Below, piece after piece: positions 32,524 to 42,204 of a DNA stretch of 64,000 nucleotides. The DNA is from an uncultured Pelagibacteraceae bacterium. Lineage in GTDB: Bacteria > Pseudomonadota > Alphaproteobacteria > Pelagibacterales > Pelagibacteraceae. The translations under genes were made by a program, and so were the position numbers. Below the pieces are notes generated by a model. It made no database searches. It saw only the letters and a program-made list of their open reading frames with translations, and was not told where the DNA came from. Position 1 is the first letter of the stretch, and each line of letters starts with the position of its first letter. The DNA lies in NCBI GenBank assembly GCA_902587095.1, contig CACIJY010000001.1, positions 186,001-250,000 of the forward strand, read 5' to 3'.

Positions 32524-33155
32524 ATTTTTTTTAAATTATTAATTTTTACAATCACTGAATTGGCATCTGTTAAACTTTTTACAATTTCATAATCAAACTT
32601 CCATGATTTTAAACATTCATTAATGCTATCTCTGCCACTTTTTCCTAAGAAAAGTATTAATCTGTTATAGTGAGCAAAATTTTTATTTATTAATTCTAAT
32701 ATTGTTTGAAGTGGTTTAAATGCTCTAGCTACTATTATGTCTGCCTCTAATTCTTTCTCTTCAAAAATATTTTTTTGTTTTACCTCAGCGTTTAATTCGA
32801 AATGCTTGATCATCTTCCTTAAAAAGTTACTTTTCTTCAGACTTTTCTCGTAAAGTTCAAATTTTATTTTTGACCCTTTTTTTTTACAAATAATTGCTAA
32901 TACTACGCCTGGAAGGCCAGAACCTGACCCTAAATCTAAACAAGTTTTAGTATTTTCATCAATAATTTCAATAATTTGCGCTGAATCTATTATATGTCTT
33001 TTTATTGTGTCTTTCTCAGTTGATTTGCTAATTAAGTTTATTTTTTTGTTCTCGCTCAATAACAATGATCTGAACTCATCTAAGGCTGGAAATGTTTCAC
33101 GTGAAACGTTTAATGTTTCTAATTGAGAATATTTCTTAAAATTTGATTCGATCAA
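32520..33155 (-). CDS. rsmG: 16S rRNA (guanine527-N7)-methyltransferase RsmG
   Basis: Methylates G527 of 16S rRNA using [23 protein letters not shown]-type text near the N terminus (here [20 protein letters not shown]) and [20 protein letters not shown] (motif I, SAM binding) are diagnostic; [20 protein letters not shown] and [13 protein letters not shown] follow. 211 residues. A parS site is embedded in the codons for [10 protein letters not shown] near the N terminus, so this coding stretch also serves chromosome segregation. Overlaps mnmG by 4 bases at its start and parA by 4 at its end. Confidence 0.96.
   Translation of the reverse strand: MIESNFKKYSQLETLNVSRETFPALDEFRSLLLSENKKINLISKSTEKDTIKRHIIDSAQIIEIIDENTKTCLDLGSGSGLPGVVLAIICKKKGSKIKFELYEKSLKKSNFLRKMIKHFELNAEVKQKNIFEEKELEADIIVARAFKPLQTILELINKNFAHYNRLILFLGKSGRDSINECLKSWKFDYEIVKSLTDANSVIVKINNLKKI
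33093..33108. other. parS: parS centromere site
   Basis: TGTTTCACGTGAAACG matches the bacterial parS consensus TGTTTCACGTGAAACA at 15 of 16 positions, with a perfect 14-bp palindromic core GTTTCACGTGAAAC. It lies inside rsmG, near parAB. It is the only such site I see in the window. Confidence 0.95.
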
Positions 33156-35023
33156 GCTATATGCTTAATAGACTTTCTTTTAAGATGTGACAATAGAATA
33201 AATACGGCTGCTGGGGTAATCCCATCTATTCTTAAAGCCTGACCCATTGTTTTTGGCCTAATTTGCTTAAATTTAGACTTAACTTCATTAGAAAGCCCTG
33301 AAAAACTGTCATAATTTATATCAGATGGTATTTTAAGGCTCTCATCTCTTTTAAAAGCTAAAATATCCGCCTTTTGTTTCTTCATATAACCTTTATAGTG
33401 AGCATTAATTTCAACCTGCTCCTCAATTTCACTACTATAATCACCTATTTGAGGCCAAATATCCCTTATTTTGTAAAATTTCACACCTTTTTGAGCTAAA
33501 ACAGAATTTGCAGACCTGTAAACTCCGTCTTTTGCGATTTTAACTCCGTGTTTTTCTGCTTCTGACGGTGATATTTTCAATTCATCCATTATTTTATTCA
33601 ATTTCTCCAATTTTATTGATTTATCTTCAAATAATTTCTTCCTATCTGATTTAACTAGACCGAACTTAATTCCAATAGGTGTGAGCCTTAAGTCAGCATT
33701 ATCGCATCTTAAGGATAATCTGTATTCGGCTCTTGAGGTAAACATCCTATAAGGTTCAGCAACTCCCTTTGTAACTAAATCATCTATCATCACGCCAATA
33801 TATGCCTGAGACCTATCTAGAATTAATGGTTCTTTGTTCTTAATTGATAAAGCAGCATTTGCTCCAGCTATTAGTCCTTGAGCTGCAGCTTCTTCATAAC
33901 CTGTTGTGCCATTAATCTGTCCGGCAAAGTAAAAGTTTTTTATCTTCTTCGTCTCTAATGTTAGAAAAAGTTCTCTTGGATCAACATAATCATATTCTAT
34001 TGCGTATCCTGGCCGTAATATTTTAACATTCTCTAAACCATTGATATTATTGCATATTTCTTGTTGCAATTCTGCCGGAAGTGATGTTGAAATTCCGTTG
34101 GGGTAAACTGTGTTATCTTCAAGCCCTTCGGGTTCTAAAAAGATTTGATGCCTAGTCTTATCCTTAAATTTATAAATTTTATCTTCTATAGAAGGACAGT
34201 ACCTTGGACCTACACCCTTAATACTACCCGAATACAGTGCGCTTTGTTTAATATTTTTTGAAATCAATTCATGTACCTTTTCATTGGTGTATGTAATTCC
34301 ACAGCTAATTTGTTTATTGATATTTTTTTTTGTTAAGAAAGAGAAAAAAGATACTTCATGATCTGGATGTTGCTCTTCTAAATTTGAGTAATTAATAGTA
34401 CGTCCATCTAACCTAGGTGGTGTCCCTGTTTTTAACCTTCCAATTTTAAAATTATATTTTTGCAACTGATCACTTAAACCAGTAGTAGGCTTTTCATTAT
34501 ATCTACCTGCAGGGGTTCTTTTATCACCAATATGTATCATTCCATTCAAAAAAGTGCCTGTTGTAAGTATTACCTTCTTAGAGTGAATTTCTTTTCCAGT
34601 GGAAGTTAATATACCGTTTATACTATTTTTACAAAATATAAAGCCGATTACAGAGTCAGAAAAAATGCTTAAATTACAATAGTTTACGAGTTTTTCTTGC
34701 ATGTATTTTTTATATAGTGATCTATCACTTTGGGTTCGGGGCCCTCTCACAGCTGGACCTCTACTTCTATTTAATAACTTAAATTGTATACCAGATTTAT
34801 CAGCCACATCTCCCATAACACCATCTAAAGCATCTATTTCTCTGACTAAATGGCCTTTACCTAAACCACCAATTGCTGGGTTACAAGACATCTCACCAAT
34901 AGAAGATTTATCATTAGTAAAGAGAGCTGTATTTACTCCTAATCTTGCAGACGCGGTAGCAGCCTCGCAGCCTGCATGACCTCCCCCGATTACTATAACG
35001 TCATACTGTTTATTATTTTCCAT
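33152..35023 (-). CDS. mnmG: tRNA uridine-5-carboxymethylaminomethyl modification enzyme MnmG
   Basis: With MnmE, installs the (carboxymethyl)aminomethyl group on U34 of certain tRNAs, using FAD, NADH and methylene-tetrahydrofolate. [20 protein letters not shown] is the FAD-binding N terminus; [20 protein letters not shown] and [16 protein letters not shown]-type blocks follow; [20 protein letters not shown] and [20 protein letters not shown] are highly conserved. 623 residues, full length. It precedes rsmG by a 4-base overlap; mnmE lies 95 bases upstream in the same direction. Confidence 0.99.
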   Translation of the reverse strand: MENNKQYDVIVIGGGHAGCEAATASARLGVNTALFTNDKSSIGEMSCNPAIGGLGKGHLVREIDALDGVMGDVADKSGIQFKLLNRSRGPAVRGPRTQSDRSLYKKYMQEKLVNYCNLSIFSDSVIGFIFCKNSINGILTSTGKEIHSKKVILTTGTFLNGMIHIGDKRTPAGRYNEKPTTGLSDQLQKYNFKIGRLKTGTPPRLDGRTINYSNLEEQHPDHEVSFFSFLTKKNINKQISCGITYTNEKVHELISKNIKQSALYSGSIKGVGPRYCPSIEDKIYKFKDKTRHQIFLEPEGLEDNTVYPNGISTSLPAELQQEICNNINGLENVKILRPGYAIEYDYVDPRELFLTLETKKIKNFYFAGQINGTTGYEEAAAQGLIAGANAALSIKNKEPLILDRSQAYIGVMIDDLVTKGVAEPYRMFTSRAEYRLSLRCDNADLRLTPIGIKFGLVKSDRKKLFEDKSIKLEKLNKIMDELKISPSEAEKHGVKIAKDGVYRSANSVLAQKGVKFYKIRDIWPQIGDYSSEIEEQVEINAHYKGYMKKQKADILAFKRDESLKIPSDINYDSFSGLSNEVKSKFKQIRPKTMGQALRIDGITPAAVFILLSHLKRKSIKHIA

Positions 35024-35118
35024 TAGTTAAATTTATATTTGAAATCTTTTTTTACAAGACTAACTTAAATTTTATTAATTATTTGTAAAATAAGACAATA
35101 AGACAGAAAAATAGCGGT

Positions 35119-36450
35119 TTATTTACCTATACAGAAATCATTGAAAATACTCGATAAAATCTCTTCAACATCAACTTTTCCAACAACCTTACCTAAATTT
35201 CTTACAGCAACTCTTAAATCTTCAGTCGCTTTATCGAAATCTTCGTTTATATTTTTATTTTTAAAATCTTGTAAAGAAAGAATACAATTATTTATATCAA
35301 TCCTGTGACGTTCTCTAGTAATAAAAACATCTGAACTTGTATATAATGATTTTTTTAAAATGTATTTGATTTCTGATATTACTTTATCGATATTGGTTTC
35401 TTTAAGAACTGAAATGGAAAAAGGATTATATTTTTTTAATTGCTCAGGAACTTTAAAATCATATAAATCTGTTTTGTTAACTAATAAAATTGAACTTTTA
35501 TCGAATAAATCATTCAAAAAACCAAAGAATTCAACATTTTTTGGCTCTATTATTACTATTCTTAGGTCTGCTTCCTCTGCTTTTTTAAACGCTAGTTTTA
35601 TACCTTCTTTTTCTATTATATCTTTTGATGCCCTAATGCCTGCTGTATCTGAGATAATAACCGGAAAACCGTCAAAATTTAGATGGGTTTCTAAAACATC
35701 CCTAGTTGTGCCAGCTATTTCAGAAACAATTGAAACATCTCTTTTTGAAAAGTAATTCATTAAACTTGATTTCCCTGAGTTCGGTGGACCGACAATAGCT
35801 ATTTTGAAACCAGTTCTGATTTTCTCTCCAACTTTATTATCATCAAGTATCTTTTGAATTTCTATTTCGATATTTGCGACCTCATTTTTTATATTTGCGA
35901 TCACATTTTCAGGAATATCTTCTTCGGGGAAGTCAATTTTAGCTTCCATTGTCCCTAATATTTTAATAATTTTTTCTCTTATATTTTCAAATTTTAGAAA
36001 ACTTTTTCCTCTAATAATACTTTGAGCTTGATCAATTTGAATTTGTGTTTCTGCTGCTATTAAATCTCCTATTGCCTCTGCTTTTAACAAATTTATTTTA
36101 CCGTTCACAAATGCTATCTTTGTAAATTCTCCTGCCTCAGCCATTCTACATTTCTTAGTACTTAAAAGATTGTTTTGTATCTCTGTAATAACACCCCTGC
36201 TTCCATGAACATGTAATTCAGCCATATCTTCGCCTGTGTAACTATTTGGTCCCGGAAACCATAAAACTATTCCCTCATCAATCAATCTAGAATCCTTGAT
36301 ATTGTTTATTTTTAAAAGCTTTGCTTTTCTAGGTGGTGGCAAGTCACTGTTTGTTATTAATTTTAGTAATTGACTTGTCTCTGGACCAGATATCCTAAAT
36401 ACAGCTACGCCTGATTGACCTGAGGCGGAAGATAAGGCAAAAATAGTCAT
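35119..36450 (-). CDS. mnmE: tRNA modification GTPase MnmE
   Basis: The GTPase partner of MnmG in U34 modification. N-terminal folate-binding domain (MTIFALSSASGQSGVAVFRI, YTGEDMAELHVHGS), helical domain, then an inserted G domain: G1 IVGPPNSGKSSLMNYF, switch region VSEIAGTTRDVLETHL, G3 SDTAGIRASKD, G4 LLVNKTDLYD, and the C-terminal CIGK whose Cys is needed for modification. 443 residues. It is followed in the same direction by mnmG after 95 bases. Upstream it faces a divergent sulfotransferase gene. Confidence 0.98.
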   Translation of the reverse strand: MTIFALSSASGQSGVAVFRISGPETSQLLKLITNSDLPPPRKAKLLKINNIKDSRLIDEGIVLWFPGPNSYTGEDMAELHVHGSRGVITEIQNNLLSTKKCRMAEAGEFTKIAFVNGKINLLKAEAIGDLIAAETQIQIDQAQSIIRGKSFLKFENIREKIIKILGTMEAKIDFPEEDIPENVIANIKNEVANIEIEIQKILDDNKVGEKIRTGFKIAIVGPPNSGKSSLMNYFSKRDVSIVSEIAGTTRDVLETHLNFDGFPVIISDTAGIRASKDIIEKEGIKLAFKKAEEADLRIVIIEPKNVEFFGFLNDLFDKSSILLVNKTDLYDFKVPEQLKKYNPFSISVLKETNIDKVISEIKYILKKSLYTSSDVFITRERHRIDINNCILSLQDFKNKNINEDFDKATEDLRVAVRNLGKVVGKVDVEEILSSIFNDFCIGK

Positions 36451-36497
36451 TAAAACAGTATATATTGATTTTAATTATTTAAGTATATTTAAATTAG

Positions 36498-37331
36498 ATG
36501 ATTATCTGGATTGCATCATATCCTAAAAGTGGAAATACATGGATGAGGCTTTTTTTAAAATCTTATTTTAATCCTCCAAACAAAAAATTCTCTTTAAATA
36601 GACAAAAAGACGATCCTTTTTTGATACAAACATTTCCTACAGAAGGTAGATTTGATGAATTGAAAATAAAATATGATGATTTTTTTGAACTTTCTAAAAA
36701 CTGGATAAATTTACAATCATTGATAAATCTAAATAATAAAATAAATTATTTAAAAACCCACAATGCGATGTGCACAGTCAAAAATAATAAATTTACAAAT
36801 GTAGACAATACACTTGGTGCAATTTATATCGTCAGAGACCCAAGAGATGTTTTGGTCTCATACTCTAGTTATATAGACAAAAGTATTGATGAAACATTAA
36901 AAATTTTAGTTTCCGATGACTCTTATGAGTATGGAAACTTTAAAGATAAAGGTTATAGAAAGAGTTTAATGGGCAGTTGGTCTAGTCACTATAATTCTTG
37001 GAAAAATTATAAATCCAAAAAGACAATAATAGTCAAATATGAAGATATGGTAAATAAATCGAATTCCACTTTTTTAAAAGTCTTAAATTACCTTGAAAAA
37101 ATTAATAAATTTGAAATTGATAATAATAAGATAAGCCAAGCAATTAAAGAAACGTCATTTGAAAATCTTAAAAGATTAGAAGCAAGCGAGGGTTTTAAGT
37201 CAAATGTGTCAAATAATCCCTTTTTTAGAAAAGGCAGAGTCGGGGACTGGAAAGACAAATTAACAAAAAATCAGAGAGAAAAAGTTGAGGAATTTTTTAG
37301 AGCAGAAATGATTGAACTTGGATATTTATAA
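36498..37331 (+). CDS. Sulfotransferase-domain protein
   Basis: Transfers sulfuryl groups from PAPS to an alcohol or amine. MIIWIASYPKSGNTWMRLFL contains the 5'-phosphosulfate loop (YPKSGNTW), AIYIVRDPRDVLVSYSSYID the 3'-phosphate site, and FFRKGRVGDWKDKLTKNQRE the C-terminal RKGxxGDWK motif, all typical of the cytosolic sulfotransferase fold. 277 residues. It sits alone on the plus strand between mnmE and rho, interrupting an otherwise conserved alphaproteobacterial order, so it may be a later insertion. Its base composition is not visibly different from neighbours. The acceptor is unknown; a surface glycan or small metabolite is possible. Confidence 0.93.
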   Translation: MIIWIASYPKSGNTWMRLFLKSYFNPPNKKFSLNRQKDDPFLIQTFPTEGRFDELKIKYDDFFELSKNWINLQSLINLNNKINYLKTHNAMCTVKNNKFTNVDNTLGAIYIVRDPRDVLVSYSSYIDKSIDETLKILVSDDSYEYGNFKDKGYRKSLMGSWSSHYNSWKNYKSKKTIIVKYEDMVNKSNSTFLKVLNYLEKINKFEIDNNKISQAIKETSFENLKRLEASEGFKSNVSNNPFFRKGRVGDWKDKLTKNQREKVEEFFRAEMIELGYL

Positions 37332-37333
37332 TT

Positions 37334-38605
37334 TTATCCAGGTTTATTCATCGAATTAAAAAACTCTGTATTGGATTTGGTAGCTTTTAGTTTTGAGTTA
37401 ATGAATTCAATAGCATCCATGGATCCCATTGGGGCAATTATTCTTCTTAGAACATTCATTTTTTGAAGATCATTTTTATCAAACAACAATTCTTCCCTTC
37501 TCGTTCCAGATTTAGTTATGTCTATAGCTGGGAAAATCCTTTTTTCTGAAATCTTTCTATCAAGTATTGTTTCGCTATTTCCTGTGCCTTTAAATTCTTC
37601 AAAAATTACCTCATCCATTCTACTTCCAGTATCTATTAATGCTGTTGCAATAATTGTTAAAGATCCACCTTCTTCAATATTCCTTGCTGCTCCAAAAAAT
37701 CTCTTCGGTCTTTGAAGAGCGTTAGCATCAACACCTCCAGTTAAAACTTTTCCAGAACTTGGTACTACTGCGTTGTAAGCTCTGCCTAACCGAGTTATCG
37801 AATCTAGTAGAATTATTACATCTTTTTTATGTTCCGTTAGTCTTTTAGCCTTTTCAATTACCATTTCTGCTACAGCAACGTGTCTTTGAGCTGGTTCATC
37901 AAAAGTAGAGCTTATAACCTCTCCTTTGACCGTTCTTTGCATATCTGTTACCTCCTCTGGTCTCTCGTCGATTAACAATACCATTAACGAACACTCTGGA
38001 TGGTTGGCGGTTATTGAGTTTGCGATGCTTTGAAGTATCATTGTTTTCCCTGCTTTTGGTGGAGATATAATTAAAGATCTTTGACCCTTTCCTATTGGGC
38101 TAACTAAATCAATTAATCTTGATGTCAAATCTGGCTTCTTTTCGATTTTATTGTTTTCAATTTCCATTACTAATTGTTTATTGGGGTATAGGGGGGTTAA
38201 GTTATCAAATGCTATTTTGTGTCTAGACTTTAAAGGATCTTCATAATTGATTTTACTGACTTGTAATAAGGCAAAATATCTCTCACCTTCCTTAGGGGCT
38301 CTTACTGGGCCCTCAACAGTATCTCCAGTTCTAAGACCAAATTTTCTTATTTGGTTCGGGCTTACATAAATGTCATCTGCACCTGGTAAATAATTTGACT
38401 CCAGTGCTCTAAGAAAACCAAAACCGTCTTGTAATAATTGTAACACTCCCATACCAGTTATTTCCTCACCTTTTTCAGCGAGTTTTTTAAGTATAGCAAA
38501 TAAGATTTCTTGTTTTCTTAAAGTACTAGCGTTTTCTATACCGAGTTCTTCTGCTTGAGTAATAAGTTGTGCGGGGGGATTTTTTTTTAATTCTTCAATT
38601 TTCAT
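37334..38605 (-). CDS. rho: Transcription termination factor Rho
   Basis: An RNA-dependent hexameric helicase that ends transcription. N-terminal helix bundle, then the cold-shock-like RNA-binding domain ([40 protein letters not shown]), then the ATPase: Walker [42 protein letters not shown]-loop and R-loop region [20 protein letters not shown]. 423 residues, the compact form without insertions. Very few intrinsic terminators are visible in this window, so Rho may carry much of the termination load. Only 2 bases separate its stop from the convergent sulfotransferase stop. Confidence 0.99.
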   Translation of the reverse strand: MKIEELKKNPPAQLITQAEELGIENASTLRKQEILFAILKKLAEKGEEITGMGVLQLLQDGFGFLRALESNYLPGADDIYVSPNQIRKFGLRTGDTVEGPVRAPKEGERYFALLQVSKINYEDPLKSRHKIAFDNLTPLYPNKQLVMEIENNKIEKKPDLTSRLIDLVSPIGKGQRSLIISPPKAGKTMILQSIANSITANHPECSLMVLLIDERPEEVTDMQRTVKGEVISSTFDEPAQRHVAVAEMVIEKAKRLTEHKKDVIILLDSITRLGRAYNAVVPSSGKVLTGGVDANALQRPKRFFGAARNIEEGGSLTIIATALIDTGSRMDEVIFEEFKGTGNSETILDRKISEKRIFPAIDITKSGTRREELLFDKNDLQKMNVLRRIIAPMGSMDAIEFINSKLKATKSNTEFFNSMNKPG

Positions 38606-38664
38606 GTAAAGGGAATTTTTATTAAGATATGATTAATATAAACATTATTATTAATTTTTCAACC

Positions 38665-39099
38665 CTACATAGGCTTTAAAATAGCTAAAAAAACTATCAA
38701 TATTAATAAAACTGTTGGAATTTCGTTAATTATTCTAAAAAATTTAGGACTGTTGTTGTTAATATCCTGGTTAAAAGATCTTAAACAATGTCCAAGATAA
38801 AAGTGATAGCCTGTTAAAATAAATACAGCGATAATCTTTAGTAAGAACCATTTGGCTTTAAGTAATTCTATTCCTTGAAAATGAATTATAGCTATACCAA
38901 AAATCCAAGACAACAACATTGCTGGATACATAATGTAAAAATAAAGTCGTCTCTCCATTGTTTTAAAAACACCAGATATATTGTTGTTTAATTTGTTCTC
39001 AGAGTGATAAACAAAAATCCTTGGTAAATATAGAAGTCCAGCCATCCAAGAAATGACAGCTATTAGGTGTAAAGATTTAAAAATTAAATAAAAATTCAT
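38665..39099 (-). CDS. hemJ: Protoporphyrinogen IX oxidase HemJ
   Basis: A small four-helix membrane oxidase for the penultimate haem step. NFYLIFKSLHLIAVISWMAG carries the conserved HxxxxxxW haem/His region, LYLPRIFVYHSENKLNNNIS follows, and KAKWFLLKIIAVFILTGYHF holds the conserved W-x-x-K-x-x-x-x. 144 residues with four hydrophobic segments. It is third in the hemE-hemH-hemJ run, overlapping hemH by 4 bases, and with them supplies the last haem steps apart from coproporphyrinogen oxidation. Confidence 0.93.
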   Translation of the reverse strand: MNFYLIFKSLHLIAVISWMAGLLYLPRIFVYHSENKLNNNISGVFKTMERRLYFYIMYPAMLLSWIFGIAIIHFQGIELLKAKWFLLKIIAVFILTGYHFYLGHCLRSFNQDINNNSPKFFRIINEIPTVLLILIVFLAILKPM

Positions 39100-40097
39100 T
39101 TTTTAACCAAATATGAATACACTAAGTGTTGAAGTAAATTAATATGGTCTTCATTGTCGTTTAAACATGGAATTAGATCAAAATTTTCACCACCTGAATC
39201 GATAAAAGTTTCTTTTCCTTGTATCGCAATCTCTTCTAATGTTTCTACACAATCTGATGCGAAACCGGGGCAAATAACCAATATGTTTTTTTTTCCTTGT
39301 TTTGGAATTTCTTCTAAAGTTTTATCAGTATAAGGTCTAAGCCATTCCTGTGGTCCAAACCTTGATTGAAATGTTGTTATAATATCAATGCTTTTAAACT
39401 TTTCTTTTAGAAGTCTTGTCGTTTTCATGCAATAACAATGATATGGATCTCCTTTTTCAAAATATTTTTTTGGTATTCCGTGGTAAGATGCAACAATTAA
39501 ATCTGGTTTCCAGTTGATTTCGGAAATTTTCTTTTTAATTGAATTAACAATTGCATCTATATAGAGAGGGTTTTCTTCGTAGTGAGATACGATTTGAAGG
39601 CTGGGCTGCCACCTTAAGCTCATTAAAGATCTAAATACTTCGTCACAAACAGTTGCGGTTGTTGGCGATGCATATTGAGGGTAAAGAGGTAATATTATCA
39701 AATTTTCACAGCCTTTTTCTTTAAGGTCTTTAATTTTTCCCTTAATACTTGGTGACCCGTATCTCATCGCAAAGTCTATTATTAGATTTTCCATATTAGA
39801 TTTTTTTGATAATTTTTCAGTTTGCATCATCGTATAGTATCTAAGCGGAGACATGTTCTTATCTTTCATCCAAATTTCTTTATAAGCTTTTGCTGTTTTG
39901 GAAGGTCTAAATGTTAGTATGAAAAGATTTAATATTATTTGCCACAGAAATGGGTTAACCTCTATAACTCTTCTATCAGATAAAAATTCTTTTAAGTATT
40001 TTCTTATATCGAACCAACTGGTGCTATCTGGGGTGCCAAGATTGATTAGCAATACTCCTGTTTTTCCATAGTTAACTTTTGGGTGATTTTCATTCAT
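39096..40097 (-). CDS. hemH: Ferrochelatase
   Basis: Inserts ferrous iron into protoporphyrin IX. KTGVLLINLGTPDSTSWFDI is the family N terminus; IVASYHGIPKKYFEKGDPYH carries the active-site His and ends in the conserved GDPYH; FQSRFGPQEWLRPYTDKTLE is the porphyrin-binding signature; CPGFASDCVETLEEIAIQGK has the conserved Glu cluster and Cys. 333 residues. Overlaps both hemE and hemJ by 4 bases. Confidence 0.98.
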   Translation of the reverse strand: MNENHPKVNYGKTGVLLINLGTPDSTSWFDIRKYLKEFLSDRRVIEVNPFLWQIILNLFILTFRPSKTAKAYKEIWMKDKNMSPLRYYTMMQTEKLSKKSNMENLIIDFAMRYGSPSIKGKIKDLKEKGCENLIILPLYPQYASPTTATVCDEVFRSLMSLRWQPSLQIVSHYEENPLYIDAIVNSIKKKISEINWKPDLIVASYHGIPKKYFEKGDPYHCYCMKTTRLLKEKFKSIDIITTFQSRFGPQEWLRPYTDKTLEEIPKQGKKNILVICPGFASDCVETLEEIAIQGKETFIDSGGENFDLIPCLNDNEDHINLLQHLVYSYLVKK

Positions 40098-41095
40098 GAG
40101 TAATTTTTAACCAATTTAACTAAATAATCTACCATACCTGGGTCAGTATTCGGTAATACACCATGACCAAGATTAAAAATATACGGTTTATCCTTAAAAA
40201 TATCTAAATATTTTTTAACATTTATTTCTAATTCCTCTTTGCTACCAATTAAGAAATTTGGATCTAGTCCTCCTTGCACCGTTATATCTATAGTTTTTGA
40301 GATTAACATTGGGTCAACATCATAATCTATACTAATTACATTTGGATTAACTGCACCAACATATTCTTTATAGTCCTTAATTCCTTTTGGAAAACATATG
40401 GCTGGAGTTTTTTTCGATTTCACAAAGTCCACAAGATCTTTGGTGGGTTTATATATGTATTTTTCATAATCTTTTTTATCTAAAAGACCTGCCCAACTAT
40501 CAAATATTTGAATTATTGTTGCACCATTATTAATTTGGTTTTCAATATGAATTTTAAGGAATTTAATTATAATTATTAATAAATCATCAATAAATTTTTT
40601 GTCATTGACATTAATATTTAATTTTTCATTTTTTGGAGACTTTCGATTTAACATATAGACAAGAATTGTCCAAGGAGCCCCGACAAATCCTATTAGATCT
40701 TTATCTTTTATTTCGTCTTTATCTTTTGTTTTATGTATAGCGTTATAAACTGGTTTTAATTTGTTCACAAATTCAGACTCTTGTACATTGGAAATTTTAT
40801 TAAAATTTATTTCACCCAACATTGGACCAAAATCTTTCTTAAAATTAACAGTTTGGCCTAGGGCATGAGGGACTAACAAAATATCAGAGAATATTATTGC
40901 TGCATCTATGTCAAATCTTTTTAATGGTTGTACCGTAATTTCAGAAGATAAATTTTCATTTAAACATAACTTTATAAAATCTTGGTTATTTTCCCTAATT
41001 CTTCTGAATTCTGGTAAATATCTACCTGCTTGTCTCATAAGCCATATACAATTACCATTAGATTTCTTTTTTATACATTTCTGCAAAACAGTCAT
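40094..41095 (-). CDS. hemE: Uroporphyrinogen decarboxylase
   Basis: Removes four carboxyl groups from uroporphyrinogen III. WLMRQAGRYLPEFRRIRENN is the diagnostic N-terminal motif with the substrate Arg pair; FVGAPWTILVYMLNRKSPKN and IQIFDSWAGLLDKKDYEKYI follow; FNLGHGVLPNTDPGMVDYLV ends the protein with the conserved GHG. 333 residues. First gene of the hem run. It borders the 284-base gap that I propose as oriC, as hemE does in Caulobacter. Confidence 0.98.
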   Translation of the reverse strand: MTVLQKCIKKKSNGNCIWLMRQAGRYLPEFRRIRENNQDFIKLCLNENLSSEITVQPLKRFDIDAAIIFSDILLVPHALGQTVNFKKDFGPMLGEINFNKISNVQESEFVNKLKPVYNAIHKTKDKDEIKDKDLIGFVGAPWTILVYMLNRKSPKNEKLNINVNDKKFIDDLLIIIIKFLKIHIENQINNGATIIQIFDSWAGLLDKKDYEKYIYKPTKDLVDFVKSKKTPAICFPKGIKDYKEYVGAVNPNVISIDYDVDPMLISKTIDITVQGGLDPNFLIGSKEELEINVKKYLDIFKDKPYIFNLGHGVLPNTDPGMVDYLVKLVKNYS

Positions 41096-41379
41096 AATAA
41101 TAGATTAAGTAATATTTATATTATTTGTATTAGAGTTGTTAATATTGAATATTACTATTTTCTAACACTTTTATAACATTTTTTTCACAATTAATTTCTT
41201 TAAATAAATCATAAAAAATAAGGATGATAGTGATTAATATAATTTTATTCAAAAATCTATATATTGGTTATAAACATGTTTAATAATGTTATTAAAAAGC
41301 CTTTTTTTTATTTTAGATGATAGAATTTGCAAGTTTGTTTATAAATTAATATTAATACAAAAATCTTTATTAATTATAC
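41096..41379. other. oriC: Candidate chromosomal replication origin (oriC)
   Basis: A 284-base gap without an ORF, the largest empty gap in the window, between hemE (leftward) and the PpsR-type gene (rightward) that heads the maf-aroE-coaE-dnaQ run. The same junction holds the Caulobacter origin, and the order is shared by other alphaproteobacteria. The sequence is almost pure A/T with tracts such as TTTTATAACATTTTTTTCAC. Two inverted DnaA-box-like 9-mers, TTATAAACA, occur at 41268-41276 (+) and 41336-41344 (-), each two mismatches from TTATCCACA. The location is established by synteny; the boxes are my inference. Confidence 0.65.
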
Positions 41380-42204
41380 ATGAGTAATACATATGAAATT
41401 TATTTAGTCTCAGATTCAACTGGTGAGACGCTTGAGAGGATATTTCTTGCTATAAAGGCCCAGTTTAAAAATTTCAATTATAAAACACATTATTTTTCAT
41501 TTACGCGAACTGAAAATCAGATATTAAAAATTATAGAAAATTCCGTAAAAAATAAGAATTCTATTTTTCTATATACAATAGTTGATAATAAACTTGCTCA
41601 ATTTTTATCAACAGAATGTAATAAAAAAAATATTCCATGTTTTGGAGTTTTGGGAGACCTTATTTTAACCTTTTCAAAATTATTAAATCAAGAAGCTAGC
41701 CACATCCCAAGTGGACAACACGTTATGAACGAGGACTATTATAAAAAAATTGAGGCTATACAATTTACGATGAACCATGATGATGGAAACTCATTAGAGG
41801 ACATAGGCAAATCAGATATAATCTTATTAGGAGTTAGTAGAACTAGCAAAACACCTACTTCAATTTATTTAGCTAACAAAGGTATGAAAATTTCAAATAT
41901 ACCACTGATTAACGAACAATCAGTTCCAAAATCTCTAAAAGAAAAACCGAATTGCACCTGCATTATAGGTCTAACAGCTGAACCCGATAGGTTGGTTGAT
42001 TTAAGAAAAAATAGGATGCAATCGATAAAGGAAAATGAAAATAAAAATTATATAGATTTTGATAAAATTAAAAACGAAATAGAAACTTCAAAAAAATTGT
42101 TTCAGAAATACAATTGGCCATCCATAGATGTTACAAGAAAGTCAGTTGAAGAAACTGCAGCCTCTATATTAAAAATACACGATATATTTAATCAAAATGA
42201 ATAA
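41380..42204 (+). CDS. ppsR: PpsR-type bifunctional kinase/pyrophosphorylase (DUF299)
   Basis: Regulates PEP synthase or pyruvate phosphate dikinase by ADP-dependent phosphorylation and phosphate-dependent dephosphorylation of a Thr. YEIYLVSDSTGETLERIFLA is the family N terminus, HYFSFTRTENQI follows, and the nucleotide loop is ILLGVSRTSKTPTSIYLANK. KIRKNRM-like text near the C terminus reads DLRKNRMQSIKENENKNYID. 274 residues. Whether the target is PpsA or PpdK cannot be seen here. It overlaps maf by 8 bases and is the first rightward gene from the proposed origin. Confidence 0.93.
   Translation: MSNTYEIYLVSDSTGETLERIFLAIKAQFKNFNYKTHYFSFTRTENQILKIIENSVKNKNSIFLYTIVDNKLAQFLSTECNKKNIPCFGVLGDLILTFSKLLNQEASHIPSGQHVMNEDYYKKIEAIQFTMNHDDGNSLEDIGKSDIILLGVSRTSKTPTSIYLANKGMKISNIPLINEQSVPKSLKEKPNCTCIIGLTAEPDRLVDLRKNRMQSIKENENKNYIDFDKIKNEIETSKKLFQKYNWPSIDVTRKSVEETAASILKIHDIFNQNE

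Noticed and set aside
34701-34979. 92-codon + strand ORF inside mnmG
   Set aside because: Shadow of the conserved mnmG FAD-binding region; no independent features.
41096-41379. CtrA-type TTAA-N7-TTAA sites in the proposed origin
   Set aside because: Several TTAA occur, but with other spacings (for example N5); with this base composition they carry no weight.
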